A stretch of 64,000 nt of DNA, from positions 408,501 through 472,500 of the forward strand of contig CAJNDS010001791.1 of NCBI GenBank assembly GCA_905221605.1, written 5' to 3'. The translations under genes were made by a program, and so were the position numbers. Origin of the DNA: Symbiodinium natans. Taxonomy: Eukaryota > Sar > Dinophyceae > Suessiales > Symbiodiniaceae. How positions within the stretch are numbered: position 1 is the first letter of the stretch; each line of letters starts with the position of its first letter. The notes below the pieces were generated by a model. The model did not search any database and was not told the DNA's origin. It saw nothing but the letters and a program-made list of their open reading frames with translations. Positions 33,171 through 41,389 of this stretch are shown piece by piece.

Positions 33171-36100
33171 AGCCCGAGCCCCTGTGCGCAGAATTTGGTT
33201 CATCACAGCCGCGGCACTTTCTACCCCAGGACAAACAACAACGCCCCAATGTCCAAATCGTAATCCCAGCAGGCCTGGGCTGGCAGCTGGACGGAGCTGA
33301 ACCCGCCGACGAAGCCCTCTGCGCGCGCCGGTCACGTCATGGTCTACGACAGCGACAGTCAGGCCGGGAGGCCTTTTTCATGGGGGCTTTTTATTGGGTT
33401 AGAAGTTCTAAGCGTCTACTAGACACCTCCCTCCTCGAGTGTTGTGCCGTTGTGCCCATCCATCTGCCACTCGGACGTCGTAAAGCTCCTTTCAAGAACA
33501 TTTTAGTGCAGCATCCAGCAAATCAGGTACAAATTGAAGCCCATTTTTCCGAGTAAGGGCCCTGCAATGCTGCAAGTACCCTGATCTTCCCAGGCCCTCT
33601 GGCTGCAAGGCGGTGGCTGGGCTCTCGACGACCTGTGGCGCTTCGACCTTCAGGCCGGGAAAGAGGCCATTAGTGTTAGAGCCGTGCTAGAACCGAGCCA
33701 CTTTTAAACTTAAAGAGACAGAAGCTGCATGCGTAGACTCGTAGACACGCACGTTCACCGCATGGGCGCTGCATGGTCCCTGTTGGAGTCGAGCTTTGCC
33801 GAGTTCTATGCATCACAGCAGTGGTCCGTCATTTGTTCATTCTTCTCCAGGCCGAGACCTGGAGCGACAGGACATTTTTTTCGTTTCCTCCCTCGACGGT
33901 CCACCTGTTATGTGGCGCTTGAAACCATCCTTCGCAGGCGATGCCTATGAGATCTCTCCCCCCACCCCCCGAAAGCAAAAATCGAGGCCCTAAAAACCCC
34001 GAAACCTCCACCCAAAAACTTAACGAAGCCCTAAAATACCCTAAACCACCTCCCAGAAAGAGGACTCCAGACCCCAAGCCGACGGCCCGGGACGGAATGG
34101 CCATGGTCTACGACAGCAAAAGCAAGGCCGCCTGCAACAGGGCCCAGGGTCGCGGCATCGGGCATATGTTGTTGTTACTTTTTTTATATGGTCTATCTCG
34201 GTTTCATGTTTGTGTTTTTGCGTCAAGGCTTCAAACAACTTGGACAAGCTTATCGTGCTTTTTGTGTAGAACGTGTTCAGGTTTGGCTTCGGGTTTCAGG
34301 CCTGAGAGGTCGGCTGCATGGCTCTCGTTGCGACAATGGGTCCCTTGGCCAGGTGCTCCACACATGGTTTGGAAAATGGAGTGGTGGGGGGGGGGGGGGG
34401 TGACCACTGCGTTGTGCTGTAGATTGGCGTCTTAGGTTCTCGCAGTATGGCGCACGACACTTTCCCCCAATGCCGCCTACGAAGCGCGCAACCTCTGGTG
34501 TACAGAATTCTACATCCTCTGTCTGAATAGATAGAGCAGATGCCCAAATTTCGTACCTGTATACGAAGGAAAGCCTCCTGGCCAGACAGGCAAAAAAAAA
34601 ACCCTCTCAAAGACCAGCCTCCCCTTTGAAGTCAAGGCCCTGTGGCTGCACGGCGGCTACGATGTCTGGCACTATGGGGACCTGTGGAAGTACGATGTGA
34701 AGGCAGAGTTGATGCAGAAGGTACTGGTGAGTCATAACACGAGTGACTCAGGATTCCGAAACCTTATAAGGCCCCCGACCCAGAAGCGTTTTTATGATCA
34801 ATCTTCGCTTCAGAAGCTCCGAGTCAGAATTCGGGGGTTATTCCAGCCTTGTGCCTCGACTCCTGGAGTTTAAGCATGTATTTTGCAAAAAAATCGGATG
34901 AATCATGCTGCGAAATCTCCCCGAGAGCTGCCGATTGTCATCCAGGCAGTTCTAGGGATGCTGCATCAGCCTCCGAATCCATGTCGCTCGAATTCCGAGA
35001 CCAAACCCTTGGTGTCCAAAGTGAAGGAGGCTACGGCCCGAAGGTGTAAGTTCAAGGGGGCGAGGCCCGGTGAAGCCCCGGGACCCAACATGATCTCTGC
35101 AACTGCCCACCATCCCCACGTATGACGATGCTGGTACCGAATCTCTTGAAAATACTCCGCAACACATAACCTGCGGTTAGCTGAGAATCTGAGCCCCTCG
35201 AGGTGGGCTCCTGGACTGAGCAGCAGCAGCCGAGCGCGAGGCCTTTCGACCGCTCCGAGCATGCCATGGCCTTCGACAGCGACAGCCAGGCCAAGAACTT
35301 GCTCTAAGAGTTGAAGTGGGGGGGGAGGGGGGGGACGGGGGGAAGGTGGGGAAGGAGGAGGGGGGGGCGGGGGGAGGGAGTTTCGCTTGGGGTTTCCGTG
35401 ATTATCGGGATGGGACGAGATTTGTGACATGGGCAGCTGAGGCAGCTCGTCCCAGCGCATAGTGGCGGCCTGCGATGGCAGAAGAGACTTAAGGGTGTAA
35501 CGGTAGAGTCTGGTCCTTGGCACGCTTTTGAGAGAGCGCAATCCTGTTCCAGCCCGAGATGTAAAGTACAACAACCCAAGTCACTGTAAATACTCCCATA
35601 GGTCGTGATAGGTCGTGGCCCCTTTCAAGAGGCCTTGTGGATTCATGGCGGGGAAGGAGGCCAGTCGGGCTACAACGACGACTTCTGGCGGTACGATATC
35701 GAGGCTACCATTTTTCGAGACACGGAAGTTCTAGAAGTTCTGAGGTGTGTGTGTGTGTGTGTGTGTGCTGTGTTTGTAGCGTTTGTGTATGGGTTCGTGC
35801 TTTTGGATGCTTGATGATGCTTGATCAGCATCCGGGGGGTGAAGGCCTTAGCCTTGATGTTGCGAATTGCGATATTTCACGTAAAAGGGAGGGAAAGGCC
35901 CGCAGCTTTTTGCTTTTTTTGCTTTTGGTCTGGGTTCTGGATCCTATGTTGCATCAGCAACATTCGGGCGACAAGAAGGCCTGGCACTGCATTGCGCATC
36001 TACATGACCCATCGCCAGGCTGGCACCTGGACTATGCAAAACGGCACGAACCGGATGCCATCCAAGCGACGACGCCATGTCTTGATCTATGACACGGACC

Positions 36101-39100
36101 GAAAGGCTCGAACCACAAGGGCTCCTGGTGTTGGACGCATCGCATTTAGGCTTGGATTCAGAATTGAGGAGCGCTTTGTCGACGAGAGTTGCTGCAGCTG
36201 AGGGTCGACAGATGTTTGCTGGTGATGCTGCCTTAGTTGTAGTGATGGCGAATAATATATGATATTGAAGATACTTACTGGCTCAGATGATCTGTAAATT
36301 GGGTGTTTGTGTTCTGCCGCGAGCCCTAAGCAGGATGTTGGATAGCCTCGAAATGGCAGTAATGGCATTTGGGTATGCGCACAAGAAAGGCGATGTTTAC
36401 TGGCAAGATGTAGAAAGGTGTGCAAAGCCGCAATCAGTTGCCTAAGCAAAGAATTCCCATCCTGAACAAGAACGATAGCATCCCGAACCAACCGTTTCAA
36501 GTTCACAGCCGTTCGTGTGAGGCCCTGTGGCTGCACGGAGGATACGCTTATGTCTCACCTTCGGAGATTCGCCACGACGACTTGTGGAGGTACGACGTGC
36601 AGGCGCTGGCATGTCAGATTGGGGTGAAGAATTGTTCGTGGAAGGTGCACTGAAGAGGTAGGCTTGCAGAAGGGACGTTCCCTTAAGGAATCTGATAGCT
36701 GAGATAAGAGGTAGCCAGACCGTGCTGAGGGTCGTCGCTATGGCAATGGCGCTCGTTGCCCCAGCTGTGCAGACCCAACCGATCAGACTGCCACCTGCAA
36801 GTTCGGCAGCTTCGCCGTTGGGAGCAGCCCCTCAGTGTGGCTCTGCAGCCCTTGTGGGTGCTTTCACGGCTGCGTTCACGATGGGCTTCACTCGTCGGAT
36901 GCGAGGCCTGCAGGCTGGTGCACGTGAGCTGCCGGCAGCACCCTCAGAGTTGACGAAACTCTACTGGGAGGAATATGGTGCTCACCTGTTGCTGGCAATA
37001 ACGTTGACGAGTGCCTGTGCCATGCTGAGCGCATCCACTTCACCTTGTCTGGCAGGCCTTGCTGGAGCTCTGGCAGTGCCCATTGTGATTTTTCAGCACG
37101 ATGTGCGCCACCTCCATCATGCGGGTACAACCTTCGAAGAGAAGTTGTCCGATGTGTTGGTTCTGGTGACCGGTACTTGTTATGGTATCCTGCCATGGTC
37201 CGGGGTGCATGTTAAGCACCACGCCTTCACGGGCTCCTACCAGGGTGCTGTGGTGGCGCCGGCGCTCCGGAATGGCGTGCCGGGCATGGGCGACCTGGAT
37301 GACCTTGCGGGACCACTAAGGCACGGGAACCCTTTCGAGCCAGCGAGGCGCAGCTCCACGTTGCGTGCTCTCGCCGCCTTCCTCTGCATCCTGCTCACGG
37401 TCAGCCTCTTCCAAGGACATGCGCTCGGGGAGGGAAGGAGTGGGGGGGAGAGGGGGGTAGTTTGATGTAACCTGCCCTTCTCATGTCGTACGACGACTTT
37501 ACTAGACGTACTAGACCCATGAGCTTCGCCAATCACTGTCACTTCTCAGCAAACAGATGTGAATCTAGAGCAGGAATGTTCATGCTTCAGAGCTTGGTGG
37601 GGCCGCTGCAGAAGGACACTCGTGCCGCGAACGACCGCGCCGTGATTTACAAGGGCGCGGCCCTGACAATGGCACACCTTTGCCTGGGACTGTATTTGCT
37701 GGGACCGGCTGCCTACATGATGTACAGCATTGGCATGAGTGCCTGCCTGACGCTGCTGACGGCACCCGTGCATGATGCAAGGGGTGTGTCTAGTGACTAT
37801 AGTGCTGATGGCTACTATGCACGGCAAGTTGCAGCCACTGCCAACATTGCAGAGCACGAGAGCCCCCTGATCAGATACTTCATGATGGGCACCTCGGCAA
37901 TGCAGCAGAGCATTCTCCCAAAGCAGGTCGACTCATATCACAGACTCTAAACAACCTAGGTTCTGTAGGGTCTATAGGATTGAGAGGGCTTAGGGTGTAG
38001 GGTTTAGGGTTGGGATGACATCAGAACCCCTAAGACCCCCAAGAGCATTCTCGTCGCCTAGGCAACGACTACCACATCGAGCACCACCTCTGGCCACGGG
38101 TTCCCGGGATGCCACTTGGCTCACGTGTTTCTGCTTTTTCTGCTCTTCGGGTAACTTGAGAAGCCCTACAAGGCAACCGAAGCTCTTTCTCGCTCCAGCT
38201 CTTGGCTCCACATCACCAATCCTTTGCATCAAAGCCTCTAAGATGCCTGGGACCGCCCCCCCCCCCCCCCCCCCCCCCCAAAGTTGTAAGTAATTGGGGG
38301 GGGGGGGGGGGCGGGGGGGAGCTCCGAGCCCCAGGAAAAAGCAGCAGCTGTCTGGCTACGCGAAAGCCTTCTGCGCAGCCCAGGGTTTGGAGTATCGGGA
38401 GGTGCGTCTTGCACCCTGCACACATAGACGCCGCTAAACATCAAGGGGCAAACCCTCAAATGGGGGTTTACGATAACAAGGGGACCCCTAATATACACCC
38501 CAAATAGTAGGATCCCTTTAATGATAAGGACCCGATAAGGTACCCCGAATATCGTAAGCCCCCAAATCCCCTCCAAAACTTCCCGGAGCCAAGAGGTGAC
38601 CCTCACGGAGGCCTGGACGCATTGGGCCGACGAAGCGTTCCGCTTGGCCGGGCAGCCGTACCAGCCGGCGCCCGATTTCGGATCGCACCGGAGCTCTGAA
38701 AAGTGAACCCTCTCGCTAGCAGAGTCACACAGAGAGCCACAGGCACAGGGCAGATGTTTCAAGAGTTGTACAGAGGCCTTTTGGCTCAATGCTCCGCCGA
38801 GACTTGGGGCTTCCTCAGCCTGTCGAATTCGCCAGCAGCCCAATGGGGGGCTTCAAAACACTTTAAAGCCCCTCTAAGGGAAGTGGCCGGGTGCCCCCCC
38901 GACTTTTGCGCGAGGGGCCGCGCTGTATTGGTGCAGCCCACTTGTTCGACAGGATCCTGGAGCCTTTTTCCCGAGTTCTCAGTTTTGGCTCTTGCGCACA
39001 GCAAGACATGCCCGCGACTGTCTAGGCGCAAGAGCTCTCATGGAAAAGCTTCGTTTACCTCGTCTTCGTGTCCTTCGTGCTCCACCCCGCACTTAACATG

Positions 39101-41384
39101 CACACACGTCAGTGCGATTCCTTCATGTCAGAGCTCTCATGAATCGTGGTGTTGTTCTTCGGGCACAGTCATGTGGAAGGAAGCATGTGGTGCTTGTAGG
39201 GCGAAGACGACGTCTTCTGGCAAACCCTGCATTTCAAGTGGGCCCTAAACTTAAACTTACTAAACTCCCTGCGTTGGCGGGCGGGACAGCGCGTAAGCCG
39301 AGGCCGGATGCCCGACGAGCTGCTACACACACACACATGCGCGCGCACACGCGCACACACACACACACACACAAACAGAGACAGAGACACAAAGACATGG
39401 GACAGGGTCGCTGCAAAGCAGTCCCAGAAGCCTCACGCGAATCCTCAAGTTCGCCATGCACCCAATTTTCCTACGATCCCAGATGCTGGAGCCACAAACT
39501 CAGACAAAGCGGAAACATGCCTTAACTCTCCATAACAGTCTCCTCCCACAGCTTTTACCAGGTGACAAACGTATTGCATGTTGTTGCAAGGTTTTCGTAG
39601 CCGGGGGAGGGGTATAACGGTATAGCAGATCCCTGGAGCAGGCTGGTACGTGGACGGAGCAGATCACTACGAACCGTCCCCCAGGACGCTACCACCACGG
39701 CCCCCTGCTGGACATCAATTTAAAGACATTGGTCGTGCTATTGTGATTCCTTTGCCGTTGCCGGTAAAATCAGCCAACTTCTAGTTTGTTGTGTGTTTGT
39801 TGGGTTGTGTAGAATGTTTGAACATATGTCCTAGCGGCTTCAACGCACTAGGAATCGATCCGAAACTTTTGGATCTCAGGCGTCCAGAAAAGCTAAGTTG
39901 CCGAGTTAAAGGACTCTTAGGCTCTACACATAGGACCTTCTCGGCACACGTTGAACTTGTAACACCGCAAGAGCATGCTCCGTCCCGACTTTTTGTTGTG
40001 GCTTTGACCAGCCCTTGGAGCCAATTGGAGCATTCTTGGAACACCAGAATCCAGGATTAATTTCGTGCATACTCTCCACACCAAGGAATGGCCATCCTGG
40101 CAGAGGCTTGGGCCCATGGTACAGTCGAACCGCGAAGACATAACATTTTTCCTGTGTTGCTTGCAACCACTGGGGGAAAAGGAAACAAGAAGTCGTAACG
40201 TTCAGCGGTCACACTGGGGATTTGCATGTTCTAGACATGTGACTGAAAGCAATTTGCTGGCTTTCCTTTGCCAGAAGCCATGTTGGTGGGGGGCTCGTGG
40301 GCTGGTGGTTGTGACACGAGGACCCTAAACTGTAAACTGTAAACCCTCCGCTTGGCCTTGAAAAACAGACAGCCACCAATCGCACGTTGGGGTATGGCCA
40401 GCCGTATCACCGTGGTATCGCCGCACGTATCGCCACGGCCCGGAACTCCCAAACCCCAAAACCCTCAACCCCAAACGTGTAGCATTGTCTTTGGGCTCAG
40501 TGATGGACAGGGGTTTATGGGGTCAGGGCTTGGCGTTGATCAGCGAGCTTCTGTTTGAGAGATTGGGCTCAGGTGAAAGGCTAGCGTTAGCAATGGGCAC
40601 CAACTCACAGAGGCTCAGGATCACAGCGATGAGCAAGTAGTCTGAGTTGTCGACACCATGCACCATCCCTCCTCACTCCCATCGCCAACTTGACCATGAC
40701 GGAGCACGCCAGACCCAAATAAGTAACCGCCAGCAATTTGCTAAAGGCGCTGCTTCCCTGGACCCTGCCACTGCGAGGCTCTGTGGCTCTTTGGTGGCTA
40801 CAACTACGACTACAACTCTGACTCCGGCGAGAAGCACCTGGACGACTTGTGGAGGTATGACCTGGAGGCGTGGCTGCAGCCTCATGCAGCCTCCTCTCTG
40901 CGCCTAAACACTCAACTCAACCCCAACAAAATCCTCGTCTTTGGCCCTTCTTTTTTCCAACCCTAAACCCTAAAAGCCCCAAACCCACTTGGCATCCAAG
41001 AGATACAGGAAGCCTCGGCCAGGCCGGAGCTTGGCAGGAGTTTCTCTCCACAGGGCGTGTGCCACCCGGGCGATCGCGCTTTGGCATGGCCGGCGACGGC
41101 CAGGCTCCGGCAACAGGGCATCATGAATTCGGGAGGGAGGGGGGTTATGCACAATGCGTGCACATGTGTATATACATATATATATATGTATATGAATGAG
41201 ATTTGACTGAACTATAAGAAAAGTGGAATAACGAATCGTGTACGATTTATACAGTAGTATATGCTAACGTAGCACAGAGAAATTTTAAATCCATGACTTC
41301 CTTTAGAGAGCGGCCCCTGAGGCCCTGTGGCTACACGGAGGAGCGGGAGCGAATGGAGATCTTGACGATTTGTGGAAGTTCGAG
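26578..41384 (+). CDS. CUB-Kelch repeat protein gene 2 (split gene, visible exons)
   Basis: Tandem paralogue of gene 1. CUB exons at 26,578, 26,735, 26,999 and 27,172 are followed by twelve type B and twelve type A Kelch exons in unbroken alternation from 27,435 to 41,384, giving roughly twelve blades. That is more than a single 6-7-blade propeller, so two propellers or an elongated array are possible. Exons are mostly 57-90 bp, phase 0, flanked by (C/G/A)AG|G, with GC donors except 29,611 (GA) and 31,033 (GT). The 36,603-39,641 intron contains a complete desaturase gene. Localisation (secreted or surface) is inferred from the CUB domain. Neither the start nor the stop codon is identified; the region after 41,384 has no further clear module. 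Confidence 0.8.
26735..26811 (+). CDS. Gene 2 CUB exon b
   Basis: CAG|GTT, encoding VDAGNRLQISVEAFFTESLP then YGW. This corresponds to the CUB segment with strand 'L.v..FxTE.gyD'. The right boundary is approximate. Confidence 0.65.
26999..27111 (+). CDS. Gene 2 CUB exon c
   Basis: Encodes YDQLLINGQLYSG, then VVPQGVLKWTTDAW, matching the CUB core 'YDxLxVNGxxYSG...G.i.WxSD'. The gene 1 equivalent has the two halves fused in one exon. Confidence 0.78.
27172..27219 (+). CDS. Gene 2 CUB exon d
   Basis: Encodes EDGSAAFSGWKICLGA, the CUB C-terminal strand; compare GYGWKICL-type in gene 1. Both boundaries are approximate. Confidence 0.72.
27435..27521 (+). CDS. Gene 2 Kelch exon B1
   Basis: 29 codons, CAG|GTG to AAG|GC: VWPGWSELTPSNRPSDCYSH then AMAYDHQRK. 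Confidence 0.8.
27845..27916 (+). CDS. Gene 2 Kelch exon A1
   Basis: 24 codons, CAG|GCT to GAG|GC: ALWLHGGVCTSWSGSGSFW then TYGTE. The usual YDVQ is changed to YGTE, so this blade may be atypical. Confidence 0.75.
28778..28861 (+). CDS. Gene 2 Kelch exon B2
   Basis: 28 codons, CAG|GTT to CAG|GC: VGAWSQLYSSTQPGGRWSHV then LVYDSDDQ. The flanking intron upstream is ~860 bp, one of the longest in the gene. Confidence 0.82.
29006..29074 (+). CDS. Gene 2 Kelch exon A2
   Basis: 23 codons, GAG|GCC to CAG|GC: ALWLHGGSGNGGDLDDLWKY then DVQ. The following intron (29,095-29,240) is filled with CTCAACCCGAAACCCCTCAA-type minisatellite-like words. Confidence 0.85.
29528..29611 (+). CDS. Gene 2 Kelch exon B3
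   Basis: 28 codons, CAG|GCA to CAG|GA: ATTWREQTPLRKPFTRYDHV then MAYDDNDQ. The donor reads GA, the only one among the A/B exons read here. Confidence 0.8.
29943..30011 (+). CDS. Gene 2 Kelch exon A3
   Basis: 23 codons, CAG|GTG to CAG|GC: VLWLHGGSMSLTYLDDFWRY then DKQ. Confidence 0.84.
30197..30253 (+). CDS. Gene 2 Kelch exon B4, first half
   Basis: 19 codons from CAG|ACC: TETWSEQNPGTKPSARSGH, stopping at the His codon with a GT donor (CAC|GTG). It breaks at the same codon as gene 1 B1. Confidence 0.75.
30396..30422 (+). CDS. Gene 2 Kelch exon B4, second half
   Basis: Nine-codon micro-exon, AAG|GTG to CAG|GC: VMVYDKDRQ. The intervening 142-bp intron contains a (CA)n run. Confidence 0.73.
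30569..30625 (+). CDS. Gene 2 Kelch exon A4
   Basis: 19 codons, GAG|GCT to CAG|GC: ALWLHGGNLHEDLWKYDLQ. It is the shortest type A exon, with a minimal loop between GG and DLW. Confidence 0.85.
30947..31033 (+). CDS. Gene 2 Kelch exon B5
   Basis: 29 codons, AAG|GCG to CAG|GT: AKTWSEQSPSGLRPAARFTH then VMAYDPDSQ. The following intron has a GT donor and is short (82 bp). Confidence 0.83.
31116..31190 (+). CDS. Gene 2 Kelch exon A5
   Basis: 25 codons, GAG|GCC to CAG|GC: ALWLHGGQDGSRNPYLGDMW then KYDLQ. Confidence 0.85.
31801..31875 (+). CDS. Gene 2 Kelch exon B6
   Basis: 25 codons, CAG|ATC to AAG|GC: IGTWSEYGNAVVRGGHVMAY then DSSQK. Confidence 0.82.
32217..32282 (+). CDS. Gene 2 Kelch exon A6
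   Basis: 22 codons, GAG|GCC to GAG|GC: ALWLHGGFDINAHGDLWRFD then ME. Confidence 0.84.
33273..33362 (+). CDS. Gene 2 Kelch exon B7
   Basis: 30 codons, CAG|GCC to CAG|GC: AWAGSWTELNPPTKPSARAG then HVMVYDSDSQ. It is close to the consensus for type B. The preceding intron (~990 bp) holds a C-tract (32,663-32,682) and a (CA)n run (33,137-33,166). Confidence 0.84.
33594..33653 (+). CDS. Gene 2 Kelch exon A7
   Basis: 20 codons, CAG|GCC to CAG|GC: ALWLQGGGWALDDLWRFDLQ. His of LWLHGG is replaced by Gln. Confidence 0.84.
33851..33868 (+). CDS. Gene 2 Kelch exon B8, first part
   Basis: Very short: CAG|GCC encoding AETWSD, then broken. The exact donor is uncertain (33,868-33,870). Confidence 0.55.
34071..34126 (+). 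CDS. Gene 2 Kelch exon B8, second part
   Basis: From CAG|AC to AAG|GC: PKPTARDGMAMVYDSKSK, in register with other type B exons (PTKPSARxGHVMVYDSDSQ). It begins inside a codon, unlike the other A/B modules, so this split is probably a later intron gain. Confidence 0.65.
34637..34702 (+). CDS. Gene 2 Kelch exon A8
   Basis: 22 codons, AAG|GCC to AAG|GC: ALWLHGGYDVWHYGDLWKYD then VK. Confidence 0.84.
35203..35289 (+). CDS. Gene 2 Kelch exon B9
   Basis: 29 codons, GAG|GTG to CAG|GC: VGSWTEQQQPSARPFDRSEH then AMAFDSDSQ. Confidence 0.82.
35632..35703 (+). CDS. Gene 2 Kelch exon A9
   Basis: 24 codons, GAG|GCC to GAG|GC: ALWIHGGEGGQSGYNDDFWR then YDIE. A (GT)n run follows at 35,745-35,767. Confidence 0.84.
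36019..36105 (+). CDS. Gene 2 Kelch exon B10
   Basis: 29 codons, CAG|GCT to AAG|GC: AGTWTMQNGTNRMPSKRRRH then VLIYDTDRK. Confidence 0.82.
36522..36602 (+). CDS. Gene 2 Kelch exon A10
   Basis: 27 codons, GAG|GCC to CAG|GC: ALWLHGGYAYVSPSEIRHDD then LWRYDVQ. It is the last Kelch exon before the nested desaturase gene, whose first candidate ATG lies 138 bp downstream. Confidence 0.85.
36740..37415 (+). CDS. Desaturase exon 1
   Basis: Carries the N-terminus, two hydrophobic stretches, box 1 HDVRHLHH and box 2 HVKHHAFTG. It ends CAAG|GA so that caa-g plus ga completes Gly; the next exon resumes at CAG|GA. Read-through would hit TGA at 37,464. Confidence 0.82.
36740..38706 (+). CDS. Membrane fatty acid desaturase (di-iron), five exons
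   Basis: Predicted acyl-lipid or acyl-CoA desaturase, an integral-membrane enzyme that inserts a double bond into a fatty acyl chain at a di-iron site held by three histidine boxes. All three boxes are visible: HDVRHLHH (exon 1), HVKHHAFTG (exon 1, about 33 residues later) and HIEHHLWP (exon 3). Hydrophobic segments lie around box 1 and in exon 2 (LCLGLYLLGPAAYMMY). Exons: 36,740-37,415; 37,574-~37,888; 38,062-~38,118; 38,345-38,401; 38,596-38,706 (TGA). The first intron has a GA donor, the last GT. The start is the first ATG in frame (MAMALVAPAVQTQ); an N-terminal hydrophobic stretch could be a targeting signal. Regiospecificity cannot be inferred. It lies wholly inside an intron of the Kelch gene, on the same strand. 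Confidence 0.85.
37574..37888 (+). CDS. Desaturase exon 2
   Basis: Encodes MFMLQSLVGPLQKDTRAAND onward through the third and fourth membrane segments to SPLIRYFMM. The right end is ambiguous between about 37,888 (a GC donor giving Gly-Asn-Asp in exon 3) and about 37,926. Confidence 0.75.
38062..38118 (+). CDS. Desaturase exon 3 (third histidine box)
   Basis: From TAG|GC: NDYHIEHHLWPRVPGMPL. The HxxHH box with LWPRVPG is typical of the C-terminal box. The right boundary is approximate. Confidence 0.8.
38257..38319. repeat. C23 / loop / G16 inverted homopolymer pair
   Basis: 23 C, a 16-nt loop (AAAGTTGTAAGTAATT), then 16 G, one C and 7 G. This could form a perfect hairpin within the third desaturase intron. 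Confidence 0.9.
38345..38401 (+). CDS. Desaturase exon 4
   Basis: 19 codons, CAG|CAG to GAG|GT: QLSGYAKAFCAAQGLEYRE, the short soluble segment after the third histidine box. It lies 25 bp past the end of a C-tract/G-tract hairpin. Confidence 0.75.
38596..38706 (+). CDS. Desaturase exon 5 with stop
   Basis: 36 codons plus TGA, from GAG|GTG: VTLTEAWTHWADEAFRLAGQ, a soluble C-terminal tail ending SHRSSEK. The intron before it is bracketed by GAGGTG at both ends. Confidence 0.75.
   Translation: MTLTEAWTHWADEAFRLAGQPYQPAPDFGSHRSSEK
39328..39376. repeat. (CA)n microsatellite
   Basis: CA repeat with CGCG interruptions, continuing into AGAGACA words. Confidence 0.9.
39642..39698 (+). CDS. Gene 2 Kelch exon B11 (after the nested gene)
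   Basis: From CAG|GCT: AGTWTEQITTNRPPGRYHH. It has type B spacing up to the His position; the VMVYDSDSQ half is not found nearby, so it is probably a separate micro-exon at the His|Val site. It restores the A-to-B order after exon A10. Confidence 0.7.
40778..40867 (+). CDS. Gene 2 Kelch exon A11
   Basis: 30 codons, GAG|GCT to GAG|GC: ALWLFGGYNYDYNSDSGEKH then LDDLWRYDLE. It is the longest type A exon, with a Tyr/Asn/Asp-rich loop. Confidence 0.84.
41023..41103 (+). CDS. Gene 2 Kelch exon B12
   Basis: 27 codons, CAG|GCC to CAG|GC: AGAWQEFLSTGRVPPGRSRF then GMAGDGQ. The VYDSDSQ strand is reduced to AGDGQ, suggesting relaxed constraint near the end of the array. Confidence 0.75.
41322..41384 (+). 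CDS. Gene 2 Kelch exon A12
   Basis: 21 codons, GAG|GCC to GAG|GC: ALWLHGGAGANGDLDDLWKF then E. It is the last recognisable module of gene 2. Confidence 0.82.
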
Positions 41385-41389
41385 GCATC

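Noticed and set aside
38771-38786. TTTTGGCTCAA, matching part of the dinoflagellate spliced leader, at the end of the desaturase
   Set aside because: Only about 11 bases match and the preceding SL bases do not. The same bases also look like a decayed type A Kelch start (GAG|GCCTTTTGGCTCAAT). Either reading is too weak to call.
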